NCBI GenBank assembly: GCA_943908405.1
Contig: CALTTE010000041.1
Location: 1 to 16,083 of the forward strand
Reading direction: 5' to 3'
Length of the DNA: 16,083 nucleotides
DNA from: an uncultured Moraxella sp.
Lineage (GTDB): Bacteria > Pseudomonadota > Gammaproteobacteria > Pseudomonadales > Moraxellaceae
The stretch's first letter is position 1; every line of letters starts with the position of its first letter. The translations under genes were made by a program, and so were the position numbers. Below the pieces are notes generated by a model, which ran no database searches, was not told the DNA's origin, and saw only the letters and a list, made by a program, of their open reading frames with translations. This document shows positions 1-6,822 of the stretch, piece after piece.

Positions 1-150
1 CCATAAAACCACAGGACGATATTAACTTACAACCTTGATGTTCTTGTTTGGGTGAGAGTTTATTGAATGAAATATTATTTAAGTTAACCATTATGTAAAT
101 TAAACGTTATTGATATTAAGCATTATTTAAATTTATCCAAATCACAGTTA

Positions 151-176
151 CAAATTAAGTTACCAAATTAAGTTAC
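151..176 (+). repeat. 13-bp tandem duplication upstream of rsmE
   Basis: Two perfect head-to-tail copies of CAAATTAAGTTAC lie at 151-163 and 164-176, just before the rsmE ribosome binding site (AGGA at 186-189). The repeat sits in the expected 5' untranslated region. A slippage product is the simplest explanation, and no function is evident. Confidence 0.8.
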
Positions 177-194
177 CAAACCAAAAGGAACATT

Positions 195-931
195 ATGCCT
201 GTCATCACACCCAGATTTTTTAGCCCAACGCCGATTCGCCACGCCGAGCAGATGGTATTAGATGGCAATATTTATCAGCATTGGTGTAAGGTGCTGCGTG
301 CCAAAATTGGCGATGTTGGGGTATTGTTTGATGGCACAGGGGGCGAGTGGCAAGTCAAGCTCACCCACATTGATAAAAAGATTGCCCAAGTTGCCGTGAT
401 TGGTTACAATCCCACCAATCGCACCTTGCCCTATCAAGTAACGCTTGGGCTGGTGATTAGCCGTGGCGAGCGAATGGATTATGCCATACAAAAAGCCACC
501 GAAATGGGTGTAACGACCATTCAGCTATTGACCAGCGAGCGAGGGCAAGAGACACTCAAATACGAGCGAGAACAAAAAAACTTGCCCACTGGCAAAAAAT
601 CGCCATCAGTAGCTGTGAGCAATGTGGACTTAACCTTATCCCCAATATTCTACCCCCGCTTGCCCTAAGCGATTGGGTAGTAGAGTGCTTTGATGAGCTT
701 AAGCTTGTATTAAGTCTTGATGGCAACACCGCCCCACCCACACCACTACCCAAAACCATCGCCCTACTGATTGGGGCAGAAGGCGGTTTGAGTGATAACG
801 AGATAACCCTTGCCAAATCCAATGGCTTTTTGCCGTGGGTCATCGGGGGGCGGGTATTGCGTACCGAAACCGCCCCTGTGGTGGCAATGGCGTGTTTATA
901 TAGCTATGGACTAATGGGTGGGATAGCCTAA
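195..931 (+). pseudogene. rsmE: 16S rRNA (uracil-1498-N3)-methyltransferase RsmE, frameshifted
   Basis: RsmE uses S-adenosylmethionine to methylate N3 of U1498 in 16S rRNA. The first frame starts at an ATG preceded by AGGA and reads as RsmE (PUA-like N-terminal domain, then the start of the SPOUT domain, with YAIQKATEMGV and QLLTSERG) up to a poly-A run at 574-580. It then turns to nonsense and stops at 668. The next frame, from CTT at 581 to TAA at 929-931, continues the family exactly: HWQKIAISSCEQCG, LLIGAEGGLS near 765-795 and RVLRTETA, the last two being the SAM-binding knot loops. One extra A (8 instead of 7) would give a complete protein of about 245 residues, close to the E. coli length. 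The break may be a sequencing error, a real mutation, or a site read by ribosomal slippage, since the zero frame reads A AAA AAC. Confidence 0.9.
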
Positions 932-1111
932 CAACGCTTAATTTCAAACAATTAACACCAAAACGTTTAATCCAAATGCTTAATAACGCAATCCCGCCAA
1001 CATACAACTGGCAAGCTTTGGCAGTTACATCAAAAACGGTTATTAGCTTAAATCTGTTTTGGGCTTTTGTAACTATTGGGTATTAAACCTTGGCTTTTTG
1101 GTTGCAAGGGC

Positions 1112-1139
1112 TTGGCTTAGTCCAAATTTATGCTAAAAT
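1112..1139 (+). promoter_or_regulatory. Putative sigma-70 promoter, extended -10, for the Gcr-family gene
   Basis: TTGGCT (1112-1117), a 16-bp spacer and TAAAAT (1134-1139) preceded by TG at 1131-1132 form an extended -10 promoter. Transcription would start near 1146, only about 5 nt before the ATG at 1151, so the mRNA would be almost leaderless. No Shine-Dalgarno sequence is visible in front of that ATG, which agrees with this reading. Confidence 0.5.
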
Positions 1140-1150
1140 AGCCAATTTTT

Positions 1151-3454
1151 ATGAGTGCTTATATGATACCTGTCAATAATGACTTAGCCCATATATTACA
1201 GTACATCACCGCTTTAAGCCACCTGCCCGAACCTGCCACGCTCAAACGCTTGATTGATGCGTTAAGAGTCAAAGATTCCAATCAAGAAAACGTCAATGCC
1301 AGAATTGATGAACTGATTGACTTATTAAAAAACAATCCTGATTATTGTGTGGGCTTGGCAAGTTTTTTGTTAAGGCTCACCAACAAATATCGCCAAATCA
1401 CCTTGTATACCGACACAGGCATTGTCTCCGACCAAACCTTTTTTGGGGGCATTCATCGGCTCATTGGTCATCGTATTTTGCCTTTGTTGCCTGAAGAAGA
1501 TTCGGTGGTGGAATTGGTCGCTTATTTATTTGACCAAAATGACGATGAAAATTGGTTGCGTTTTATTGATGGCGACAAATTACTAACTTTAATTGACCTA
1601 ATTAAAATTGATGACGATCATTTAGATTTGGTTGCCACCGCCAAAAACAGCATTTTAAATGCCATCGTTATTTTGTCTTATCGTATTAGCGGTGCAGGCT
1701 TACATTCTGACTTGATGAACACTTATCCACAGATACTCAACTACTCTGCTGCTTTTGTTGCCCAAAACCAAGAATCGGTGTTGTTTGTCAATGAATATCG
1801 CCGTCTGCACGAGCTTGACACCCTAACCGATATTACCCCTGATGAAGACATTGACCCTGCCCCTTTGGTGGTAATGCTAGAGCAATGCAATGACATTGTT
1901 ACAGACATCAGAAAACGGGTGTACAAAACGGGTATCTCCATTCGTATGACCAATATGCTGGTTCGTCTAGAACAAAGCATTGAACGTATGAAAGCATTGA
2001 TTGATATGCTGTCTTATGACCGCCAAAAAAGCAACCTTGCCATCGCCCATCTTATTAAAACCATCATACAAACCGCCCATTCTCGTTACAGCTTTACTTA
2101 TTTGATTGAAAGTAATACCAATTTATTATCCAGAAAAGTTACCGAAAATGCCAGCCGTGTTGGGGAGCATTACATCAGCACCGACAAAAAAGGCTACCAA
2201 AAAATGTTTAAAAAAGCAGCGATTGGCGGTCTTTTTATTGGCTTTATGGCAACGATTAAAACCTTATCCTACCAACTCACCCTCGCCCCGATTGGACGTG
2301 CTTTTGTCAATAGTATGATTTATGGGCTTGGCTTTGTAACCATTCATATTGCCCACGGCACAGTTGCCACCAAACAGCCTGCAATGACCGCTGCCGCCAT
2401 CGCTTCTACTTTATCGGACAGCACTGGCAAAAAAACCCATCAATTAAACAAACTCTCCGAGCTGATTGTTGATATTTTACGCACCCAATTCATCGCTATT
2501 TTGGGTAATATTGCCATTGCAATGCCGATTGCCCTACTGATTGCCATCGCTTGGAATGCTTATTATAAAACCCCAATGATAGATACCAGTATGGCGGGGC
2601 ATTTATTGCACGATTTAAATCCGATAACATCGCTTGCCTTGCCACACGCTGCCATTGCTGGGGTTTATTTGTTTTTATCAGGGCTAATCTCAGGCTATTA
2701 TGACAATTTGGCGGCGGTCAATAAAATTGGCGAACGCCTAAAGCGACATCGCTTATTACTCAAGCTAATGCCCAAAAAATGGCTCAATAAAATTAGTAAT
2801 TTTGTGGAAAACAACCTTGGGGCAATTATGGGTAACTTTATTTTTGGTTGCTTTTTGGGTAGCACGGCAACGCTTGGTTATATGCTCGGTTTGCCCATTG
2901 ACATTCGCCATATCGCCTTTTCATCGGCAAATTTTGTCCATGGTTTATTTTATTTATCGCCTAACGATATTAACCCAAGCCTAATTACTATCTCATTTAT
3001 TGGGGTACTGTTAATTGGTTTTATCAACTTATTTGTTAGCTTTTCGTTGGCATTGATTGTGGCGTTACGCTCCAAAAACGTTGAAATGTTTGAATGGCAA
3101 AAAATTGCAGGACTGGTATTTAAGCATTTTAAATCCCACCCACTGGATTTTGTATTGCCAAGACAGCAAAGCGTCAAATACGCTCGTATCAATAGCGATG
3201 GGCAAATGATTTTTGAAGAAACCGAAAACCAAGAAAAAACCTTTGCCAATCATTATGTTGTCCGCCGTTTAACCAACAAAAAAGGCGAAACGGTCAAAGT
3301 GGTTGCCCACAAAGCCCAGCCCACCAAAGAGGTGGAAGAGGCTATCCAAAGCTATCGTGATGAGCAAGAAGACGAAACCCAAAAAGACACGCAAGATTCA
3401 CCCAAAAGCGAAAGCCTACCCAAGCCAGACAAACCACCCCAATTACCCAAATAG
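1151..3454 (+). CDS. Gcr-type 'site-specific recombinase' family membrane protein
   Basis: This 767-residue protein has a long soluble helical N-terminal half (about 1-350), then a membrane half with hydrophobic segments at roughly 356-372, 384-403, 446-469, 497-516, 556-576 and 611-638. It ends in a charged, proline-rich tail from about 690. Layout and sequence style match the family that databases call site-specific recombinase after the neisserial Gcr protein (Pfam SpecificRecomb). I see no serine- or tyrosine-recombinase active site, and a polytopic membrane protein is an unlikely recombinase, so the name should be treated with caution. The start at 1151 lacks a Shine-Dalgarno; an ATG at 1163 is an alternative. 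A small TPR-like gene follows 35 nt after the stop and is probably co-transcribed. Family assignment is likely, molecular function unknown. Confidence 0.75.
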   Translation: MSAYMIPVNNDLAHILQYITALSHLPEPATLKRLIDALRVKDSNQENVNARIDELIDLLKNNPDYCVGLASFLLRLTNKYRQITLYTDTGIVSDQTFFGGIHRLIGHRILPLLPEEDSVVELVAYLFDQNDDENWLRFIDGDKLLTLIDLIKIDDDHLDLVATAKNSILNAIVILSYRISGAGLHSDLMNTYPQILNYSAAFVAQNQESVLFVNEYRRLHELDTLTDITPDEDIDPAPLVVMLEQCNDIVTDIRKRVYKTGISIRMTNMLVRLEQSIERMKALIDMLSYDRQKSNLAIAHLIKTIIQTAHSRYSFTYLIESNTNLLSRKVTENASRVGEHYISTDKKGYQKMFKKAAIGGLFIGFMATIKTLSYQLTLAPIGRAFVNSMIYGLGFVTIHIAHGTVATKQPAMTAAAIASTLSDSTGKKTHQLNKLSELIVDILRTQFIAILGNIAIAMPIALLIAIAWNAYYKTPMIDTSMAGHLLHDLNPITSLALPHAAIAGVYLFLSGLISGYYDNLAAVNKIGERLKRHRLLLKLMPKKWLNKISNFVENNLGAIMGNFIFGCFLGSTATLGYMLGLPIDIRHIAFSSANFVHGLFYLSPNDINPSLITISFIGVLLIGFINLFVSFSLALIVALRSKNVEMFEWQKIAGLVFKHFKSHPLDFVLPRQQSVKYARINSDGQMIFEETENQEKTFANHYVVRRLTNKKGETVKVVAHKAQPTKEVEEAIQSYRDEQEDETQKDTQDSPKSESLPKPDKPPQLPK

Positions 3455-3489
3455 CCAAACCAAACAATTCTTAACCAATACAGGTGATT

Positions 3490-3939
3490 ATGACCAACCA
3501 AACCCAAACCCTAATCCAACGCCTTGGTGAAACTGACCAAGCCTATCTTGAACAAAACAGCCCAGAACTTGCCCTAGAGCGAGGACAACTGCGTAATGAA
3601 CTTGCCAAGCTAAGCCGTAATAAACAAGAAAAGCTGTATTTTTTAAATGAAGCGGTGATTATTTTAGAGCAAGCCAGAGTGGAATTTGAAGAGATGCCAA
3701 TGTCTTTGTACTTATCGCTATCGCTGGCTTTAAGCGATGTGTATTTGCATTATTTTAGCATTGATGCCAGCCAAAAATACGCCATCATCGCCGAGCAAAT
3801 CCTAAAGCCACTGGCACATCACAACCACCCTGATATTTTTGCCAATCTACAACGTGCTTACCAACATCAAAATAAACTGGCTTTGGCACGACACTGGGGG
3901 CAAAAAGCAACACCGCCTATTAGTCCAATCCATCATTAA
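3490..3939 (+). CDS. Small helical TPR-like protein
   Basis: This 149-residue, cytoplasmic-looking protein has no signal peptide or membrane segment. It is almost wholly alpha-helical, with paired amphipathic helices (KQEKLYFLNEAVIILEQAR, then SLALSDVYLHYF, then ANLQRAYQHQNKLALARHWGQ) spaced as in tetratricopeptide repeats. That suggests a protein-interaction module, with no enzyme signature. I prefer ATG 3490, which has AGG at 3482-3484 at correct spacing, over GTG 3484 six bases upstream. It lies 35 nt behind the Gcr-family membrane protein and probably shares its transcript, so it may act with it, but this is inference from position. I do not recognise a specific named family. Confidence 0.7.
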   Translation: MTNQTQTLIQRLGETDQAYLEQNSPELALERGQLRNELAKLSRNKQEKLYFLNEAVIILEQARVEFEEMPMSLYLSLSLALSDVYLHYFSIDASQKYAIIAEQILKPLAHHNHPDIFANLQRAYQHQNKLALARHWGQKATPPISPIHH

Positions 3940-4104
3940 CCTTAATTGATTGTTAAAACTAATTGCCCAAGCAATATTGCTATTTTTATTAAGTTGATTA
4001 AAAATAATCAATCTTTATTGCTTAATTTATAACAAAATACATTACTAACATTGTTTAATTTACTTTTTTAATCATCAAGTTTTAACATACATTAAACCAT
4101 ACAT
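3940..4104. other. AT-rich intergenic DNA with weak hairpins
   Basis: No gene is supported here. Two short dyads lie just past the TPR-like gene: AGCA-N4-TGCT at 3970-3981 followed by ATTTTTATT, and TTGATTA-N4-TAATCAA at 3994-4011 followed by TCTTTATT. Either could be a weak intrinsic terminator of the upstream operon, but both stems are AT-rich or short, so this is a low-confidence reading. Confidence 0.35.
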
Positions 4105-4134
4105 TTGACATTAGTATAAATAATGATATACTAA
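4105..4134 (+). promoter_or_regulatory. Near-consensus promoter with overlapping operator-like dyad
   Basis: TTGACA (4105-4110) is a perfect -35 box. After 16 bp comes TATACT (4127-4132), a good -10 box. A perfect 8-bp inverted repeat, TTAGTATA (4111-4118) and TATACTAA (4127-4134) separated by 8 bp, starts immediately after the -35 and covers the -10. A dimeric repressor bound there would block RNA polymerase. The predicted start is near 4139, and the transcript would run into the gene remnant, the three membrane-protein genes and the C39 peptidase gene. Which regulator binds is unknown. Confidence 0.65.
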
Positions 4135-4162
4135 TCAAAATTTACTATCAAAAACTTCACGG

Positions 4163-4203
4163 AATTTGTAGTTAATTTTAAGCGTAAGTAATGACTACAA
4201 ATT
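4163..4203 (+). promoter_or_regulatory. Long inverted repeat in the leader RNA
   Basis: AATTTGTAGT (4163-4172) and ACTACAAATT (4194-4203) are perfect 10-bp complements around a 21-nt loop, about 24 nt after the predicted transcription start. The downstream arm is followed by TT then GG, so it lacks a proper U-tract and is not a convincing terminator. It could be a leader structure, an attenuator arm or a second protein-binding dyad. Confidence 0.55.
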
Positions 4204-4220
4204 TTGGTTGAATAATACCG

Positions 4221-4325
4221 ACCCAAAAACACCTACCTATAGCTATCCTATTTATTAGCACCCTACCTATTGTCGCTAGAGCTGAACTGCCTTTAACTGT
4301 TGATGAATTGCTATTCTTTTTTTAA
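4221..4325 (+). pseudogene. Remnant of a secreted-protein gene (signal peptide and start of mature part)
   Basis: The frame 4221-4325 reads TQKHLPIAILFISTLP, then IVARAELPLTVDELL, then hits TAA after a T7 run (4317-4323). This looks like a signal peptide with a cleavage site after ARA, followed by the N-terminus of a mature exported protein. It has no in-frame start codon. Removing one A from the A5 run at 4225-4229 would join it to a TTG at 4208. After the stop, the same frame stays open to about 4449 (RFGWYGKYQP and so on) without clear homology. The ELPLTVDELL beginning reminds me of outer-membrane beta-barrel 'transporter' proteins encoded beside C39 peptidases, but that is from memory and uncertain. 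It is too short and broken to be functional. Confidence 0.45.
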
Positions 4326-4428
4326 TTGGTTCACTCACTGGCGATACCCCAAAAAAATAAATCAATAAAATCTATCACACGCTTTGGTTGGTATGGCAAA
4401 TATCAACCAAAGATTAAGGAATATAATT

Positions 4429-4976
4429 TTGAAAAATACCATAAAAAATAAAATTGCCATCAGCGTGTTTATTGTATTTATTATTGGACGCGGTGCAGAC
4501 GTATTTGCCACCTACTATCACTCACCCGACCTAGCATTAGAAACCAATCCTATTGTGATTATGACAGGCTATCAATGGTCTACCGTCTTTATTATCCTTG
4601 CCTCTACGATTATTTTATCAGGGCTACTTTGTGCCAGACTAGCAAAAAGAGACTACACCAAGCCCTTTATCAGCGAAAAATCGCCCATCAAGTTTTTAAT
4701 AAACCCATCAAAAAAACCGCTAAACGCCGTTATGTTGATGATTTTTATACCGTACTTGGGTTTGGTTTTTTGGGTATTATGATTGCGATTTATTGGTTTT
4801 TACTTCATACTTTCAATATAGAATTTGCCAGCAATCAGCTTGCAAGCTTTAAGATTATCACCGTACCCTTTTATGGATTTGTTTTAGCTGGCATAAGTTT
4901 TGGCATTGCCTATCTTATTGGCAATAAGGTTGTAGATAAATACTTGCCTGAATTAAACTTGCCATCGTCCAATTAA
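4429..4976 (+). pseudogene. Tandem membrane protein copy 1, frameshifted
   Basis: This is the first of three paralogues. By alignment with the other two, translation starts at TTG 4429 (MKNTIKNKIAISVF), with AAGGA at 4416-4420 eight bases upstream. The frame holds to ISEK, where the A run at 4676-4680 has five A's; copy 3 has six there. The original frame then stops at 4782, while the next frame continues as IAHQVFNKPIKKTAKRR, a third and fourth hydrophobic segment, and ends KYLPELNLPSSN at 4976. Restoring one A would give 182 residues, the same length as copy 3. It carries the family motif GRGAD in helix 1 and ALETNP after it. The truncated product would keep only two membrane helices. Sequencing error and true loss cannot be told apart here. 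Confidence 0.75.
4683..4720 (+). repeat. 38-bp block shared exactly by copies 1 and 3
   Basis: The 38 bases at 4683-4720 are identical to 5823-5860 in copy 3. The second half of the block and its continuation (encoding IKKTAKRRYVDD) is also nearly identical at 5271-5309 in copy 2. Flanking DNA has diverged more. The block encodes the basic cytoplasmic loop. Confidence 0.8.
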
Positions 4977-4997
4977 ATCATCCCAATAAGGATTATT

Positions 4998-5537
4998 ATG
5001 ACAAATACAAGAACTAAAATCGCCATCATTGCATTTGCTGTATTTATGACTGGGCGTCTTGCCGACACCTATGCCACTTATTACCACTCACCCAATTTAG
5101 CGTTAGAAGGCAATCCACTGGTTGTTGCTCTTGATTACCAATGGTCTATAATTTTCGCCATACTTATCGCTATCACGATTATTGCTGGAGGTTTTTGTTT
5201 TAGGCTTGCCACAAGAGACTACAAAAAGCCTTTTTTGAGTGAAAAAATTAATAATCAACTATTTCATATCGCCATCAAAAAAACCGCCAAACGCCGTTAT
5301 GTTGATGATTTATCTTTTGTGTTAGCACTTGGAATTATGGGCATTCTACTGTTTATTGTGTGGTTTTCAGCCATCAGCTATGAAGTGAAATTTATCAATC
5401 AATTAAGATATAACATTTTATCATTACCGACTTATCTTTATCTTTGCTTAATAATCAGCTTTGCTATCGCCTACATTATCAGCAACAAAGTCGTAGATAA
5501 CTATCTTCCTGAATTAAATTCGCCATCACCCAACTAA
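4998..5537 (+). CDS. Tandem membrane protein copy 2, unknown family
   Basis: This 179-residue intact copy has four predicted membrane segments: about 7-27, 48-70, 107-128 and 148-170. By the positive-inside pattern both ends face the cytoplasm. The basic loop between helices 2 and 3 contains RDYKKPFLSEK and IKKTAKRRYVDD. The first periplasmic stretch has GRLAD, then ATYYHSP and ALEGNP. An Asp in helix 1 followed by a Glu-x-Asn-Pro motif recalls DUF5658-like small membrane proteins, but I am not sure of the link. ATG 4998 has AAGGA at 4987-4991. The gene lies 21 nt after copy 1 and 33 nt before copy 3, so all three are probably one transcript. Function unknown. Confidence 0.8.
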   Translation: MTNTRTKIAIIAFAVFMTGRLADTYATYYHSPNLALEGNPLVVALDYQWSIIFAILIAITIIAGGFCFRLATRDYKKPFLSEKINNQLFHIAIKKTAKRRYVDDLSFVLALGIMGILLFIVWFSAISYEVKFINQLRYNILSLPTYLYLCLIISFAIAYIISNKVVDNYLPELNSPSPN

Positions 5538-5570
5538 ATCATTTCCAAAATCATCTCAATCAGGATTATT

Positions 5571-6119
5571 ATGACAAATACAAGAACCATAATCGCCATT
5601 GCACTATTTATTTTATTTATTATAAGTCGTGCTACTGATATGATGACAACCTATTATTATTCACCCGATTTGGCATTTGAAGCCAACCCTTTTGTAATAA
5701 TGGCAGGCAATCAATGGTCTACTATTTTTTGGATTTTTGCTTTTGCTGTTGTCTTAATCGGACTTTTATGTTTTAGATTGGCAAAAAGAGATTATAACAC
5801 CCCATTTATTAGCGAAAAAATAGCCCATCAAGTTTTTAATAAACCCATCAAAAAAACCGCCAAACGCCGTTATGTCGATGACTTCTATACCGTATTTGGT
5901 ATTATTCTTGTTGGGTTTGGGACTGCTATTTGCTGGCTTATCCTTCATACTTACAGAGTTGATTTCGCCAACCAAATAGCAGGTATTGTTATTTATAATG
6001 TGCCATTATACGTTATCTTTTTAATAATAATCAGCTTTGCTATCGCCTACATTATCGGCAACAAAATCGTAGACAATTATCTACCCGAATTAAATTATCT
6101 GCCTGAATTAAATAGATAA
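5571..6119 (+). CDS. Tandem membrane protein copy 3, unknown family
   Basis: This 182-residue intact copy has the same four-helix layout as its neighbours: SRATD in helix 1, TYYYSPDLAFEANP after it, RDYNTPFISEK and IKKTAKRRYVDD in the cytoplasmic loop, then two more helices and NKIVDNYLPELN. The tail repeats YLPELN twice, a small in-frame duplication not present in the other copies. The leader GGATTATTATG and first codons (MTNTRT) are nearly identical to copy 2, which shows recent duplication, while the middle helices have diverged. The C39 peptidase gene follows 77 nt downstream on the same strand. I do not recognise the family; small size and lack of charged residues within most helices argue against a classical transporter. 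Confidence 0.8.
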   Translation: MTNTRTIIAIALFILFIISRATDMMTTYYYSPDLAFEANPFVIMAGNQWSTIFWIFAFAVVLIGLLCFRLAKRDYNTPFISEKIAHQVFNKPIKKTAKRRYVDDFYTVFGIILVGFGTAICWLILHTYRVDFANQIAGIVIYNVPLYVIFLIIISFAIAYIIGNKIVDNYLPELNYLPELNR

Positions 6120-6152
6120 GCCAATAAACACCAAACTCAATTACCACACCCA

Positions 6153-6178
6153 AAAGCCTAGCCTATATCAAAGGCTTT
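6153..6178 (+). promoter_or_regulatory. Hairpin before the C39 peptidase gene
   Basis: AAAGCCT (6153-6159) and AGGCTTT (6172-6178) pair perfectly around a 12-nt loop, close to the ribosome binding site (AGGA near 6187-6190). No U-tract follows, so it is not a normal terminator. It may moderate translation or protect the downstream mRNA. Confidence 0.4.
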
Positions 6179-6196
6179 GGGCAATCAGGATACTTT

Positions 6197-6778
6197 ATGT
6201 ATTTAACAACCCGTTCTATTTACCGTCTTGCTGTTGCAAGCATCATTACCGCCACGCTGATGGGTCAATTCGCCATCGCCCAGCCACGCTCTACAAAAAC
6301 ATCGTGGCAACAAATAAAAAATCAACATATCATCAAACAAGACAAAGATTATTCTTGTGGCTCGGCATCGGTAGCAACCATTTTGACCTATTTTTATAAT
6401 CAGCCCACCACCGAACAACACGTTATTGACAACATTGGTCATCAAAAGCAAATGGCGTCCTTTTATGATTTGGCGAACGCCGTTAATAAAGATGGCTTTA
6501 TTGGTCGGGGCATTAGCACCGATTTTAATGCCTTAACCAAGCTTAAAATTCCTGCCATTGTTTATCTGGTTAAAGATGGCAATGAGCATTTTAGCGTTTT
6601 GCGTAGGGCGGATAATCACAAGGTTTATTTGGCAGACCCAAGTTGGGGTAATCTCACCTTAAGCCGTCAGCAATTTGAAACGCTTTGGTACAATAATCAA
6701 CACACAGGTAAACTCTTATTAATTTTACCTAAAGACAGCACAAAGACCACAACCAATCATTTGTTCACCAAAAATTAA
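6197..6778 (+). CDS. Exported C39-like cysteine peptidase
   Basis: This 193-residue protein has a signal peptide (about 1-28, cleavage likely after AIA) and then a single papain-like peptidase C39 domain. Visible active-site elements are Gln48 and Cys54 in QDKDYSCGSAS, His131 in EHFSVLR and Asp147 in LADPSWG, in the order and spacing of the family. C39 domains usually sit at the N-terminus of bacteriocin ABC exporters and cut double-glycine leaders. This one stands alone, with no ABC or transporter domain, and should act outside the cytoplasmic membrane, so its substrate is unknown. It is last in the run of plus-strand genes that starts at the dyad-bearing promoter, behind the triplicated membrane proteins, and converges on serC. 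Family call is secure; role is not. Confidence 0.85.
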   Translation: MYLTTRSIYRLAVASIITATLMGQFAIAQPRSTKTSWQQIKNQHIIKQDKDYSCGSASVATILTYFYNQPTTEQHVIDNIGHQKQMASFYDLANAVNKDGFIGRGISTDFNALTKLKIPAIVYLVKDGNEHFSVLRRADNHKVYLADPSWGNLTLSRQQFETLWYNNQHTGKLLLILPKDSTKTTTNHLFTKN

Positions 6779-6822
6779 ATCATCATTCAACAAGACCAAT
6801 CAACGATGGATTAAACGATGAA

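Noticed and set aside
1..91. Open minus-strand frame from ATG at 91 to the window edge (about 30 codons), and a plus-strand frame ending at TGA 36-38
   Set aside because: Both are too short to judge, no ribosome binding site precedes the minus-strand ATG, and no family is recognisable. Either could be the edge of a real gene outside the window.
1010..1030. Imperfect palindrome around CTGGCAAGCTTTGGCAG as an rsmE terminator
   Set aside because: It contains a G-G mismatch near its base, has almost no loop and lacks a T-run.
4384..4428. Upstream TTG start (4384) for membrane-protein copy 1
   Set aside because: The two paralogues start at the residue matching TTG 4429, which has its own AAGGA; the extra 15 codons have no counterpart.
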